Shown here piece after piece: positions 63,651-64,000 of a stretch of 64,000 nucleotides of DNA. Within the stretch, counting starts at the first letter, position 1. Each line of letters opens with the position of its first letter. A model generated the notes under the pieces. That model did not search any database. It was not told the origin of the DNA and saw only the letters and a program-made list of their open reading frames with translations. A program made the position numbers and the translations under genes. Source of the stretch: Flammeovirga pacifica (lineage in GTDB: Bacteria > Bacteroidota > Bacteroidia > Cytophagales > Flammeovirgaceae); NCBI RefSeq assembly GCF_000807855.2, contig NZ_JRYR02000001.1, positions 3,027,285 to 3,091,284 on the forward strand, in the 5' to 3' direction.

Positions 63651-64000
63651 TTTCTATAAAATGAGAAGAAGTATTTATTTCCTCCATCAATGATCTAGAC
63701 CGTTCAGGTCGAGCATCTGTCAAAATTATCTGACCAAATTTCTTTTCTTTGATCAATTCTAACAACTTTTTGATCCTATTATCATCCAATTTGTCAAAAA
63801 TATCATCTAAAAGTAAAATTGGAACTTTAGATAACGTTCCTTTTAACAGAGAATGTTGTGCCAATTTTAACGCTATGATAAATGATTTTTGCTGACCTTG
63901 TGAGCCATATTTTTTTAATGAAAGCTCTTCTAATTGAAAATCAAAGTCATCTTTATGGATACCTTTTGTCGTTCTTTGTAAAACGATATCTTTTTCCCAA
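63634..64000 (-). CDS. recF: DNA replication/repair protein RecF, C-terminal end (partial)
   Basis: The C-terminal ~120 codons of RecF, an SMC-like ATPase that promotes RecA loading at DNA gaps. Visible parts are the ABC signature region KYGSQGQQKSFIIALKLAQH, the Walker B stretch VPILLLDDIFDKLDDNR, and the D-loop/His-switch ILTDARPERS, followed by a short tail. The gene continues past the window edge at 64000, so the N-terminal Walker A half is not seen. Its stop lies 17 bases inside dciA. The order recF-dciA-manC suggests a shared transcript into the polysaccharide locus. Confidence 0.93.
   Translation of the reverse strand, partial: WEKDIVLQRTTKGIHKDDFDFQLEELSLKKYGSQGQQKSFIIALKLAQHSLLKGTLSKVPILLLDDIFDKLDDNRIKKLLELIKEKKFGQIILTDARPERSRSLMEEINTSSHFIEIEHFG

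Overview
The window is AT-rich bacterial chromosome from a member of the Bacteroidota, most likely a marine cytophagale of the Flammeovirga type. The phylum is supported by SusC/SusD pairs, a hybrid two-component regulator with an AraC output, BatA, an atpD-atpC pair standing apart from other ATP synthase genes, a short epsilon subunit, RecF-DciA, and repeated promoter-like pairs of the form TTG-N19/20-TAnnTTTG instead of the classical -35/-10. The genus is an inference. Genes are densely packed, there is no insertion sequence, phage or CRISPR array, and most transcription units end in strong hairpins.

Layout. 1-5.3 kb: the end of a YggS-type PLP protein, a Bax-inhibitor-1-like membrane protein, two exported proteins of unknown role, and the 5-oxoprolinase operon pxpABC. 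5.4-21.7 kb (all minus strand): a complete polysaccharide utilisation locus, read as HTCS regulator, GH2, SusC, SusD, SusE-like binding protein, GH53 endo-galactanase and a large clan-A glycosidase resembling GH147. This set matches known Bacteroides loci for beta-1,4-galactan (pectic galactan, type I arabinogalactan). 21.9-43.4 kb: housekeeping genes, namely pruA, uvrA, an OmpH/Skp-like chaperone, BatA, a Cache-HAMP-GAF sensor without an output domain, tRNA-Leu(UAG), mnmA, mreD-mreC, mreB and atpD-atpC, with several small membrane or exported proteins between them.

43.5-63.3 kb (all minus strand): a surface polysaccharide locus of about 20 kb. Its promoter-proximal half makes activated sugars: ManC (GDP-mannose), a TviB-like dehydrogenase with a TviC-like epimerase (UDP-HexNAc uronic acid), a Wzz-like chain-length protein, and RfbA, RfbC, RfbD and RfbB (dTDP-L-rhamnose). 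The distal half is more AT-rich and holds an FrhB-like iron-sulfur protein, Wzx, a pyruvyl transferase, a deacetylase, a GNAT acyltransferase, two Wzy/ligase-like membrane proteins, two glycosyltransferases and the initiating phosphoglycosyltransferase. It is a typical Wzx/Wzy pathway with a variable core inside conserved flanks. Upstream of it lie dciA and the 3' end of recF, which runs off the window.

The most interesting unexplained signals are: a possible autonomous small RNA of about 80 nt between uvrA and a DUF5684 gene; a terminator-like hairpin immediately before rfbA inside the polysaccharide operon; hairpins between susE and the GH53 gene and between atpD and atpC; and tandem TTTGAT/ATCAAA palindromes directly upstream of the GH2 gene. 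No wholly new multi-gene system was recognised.
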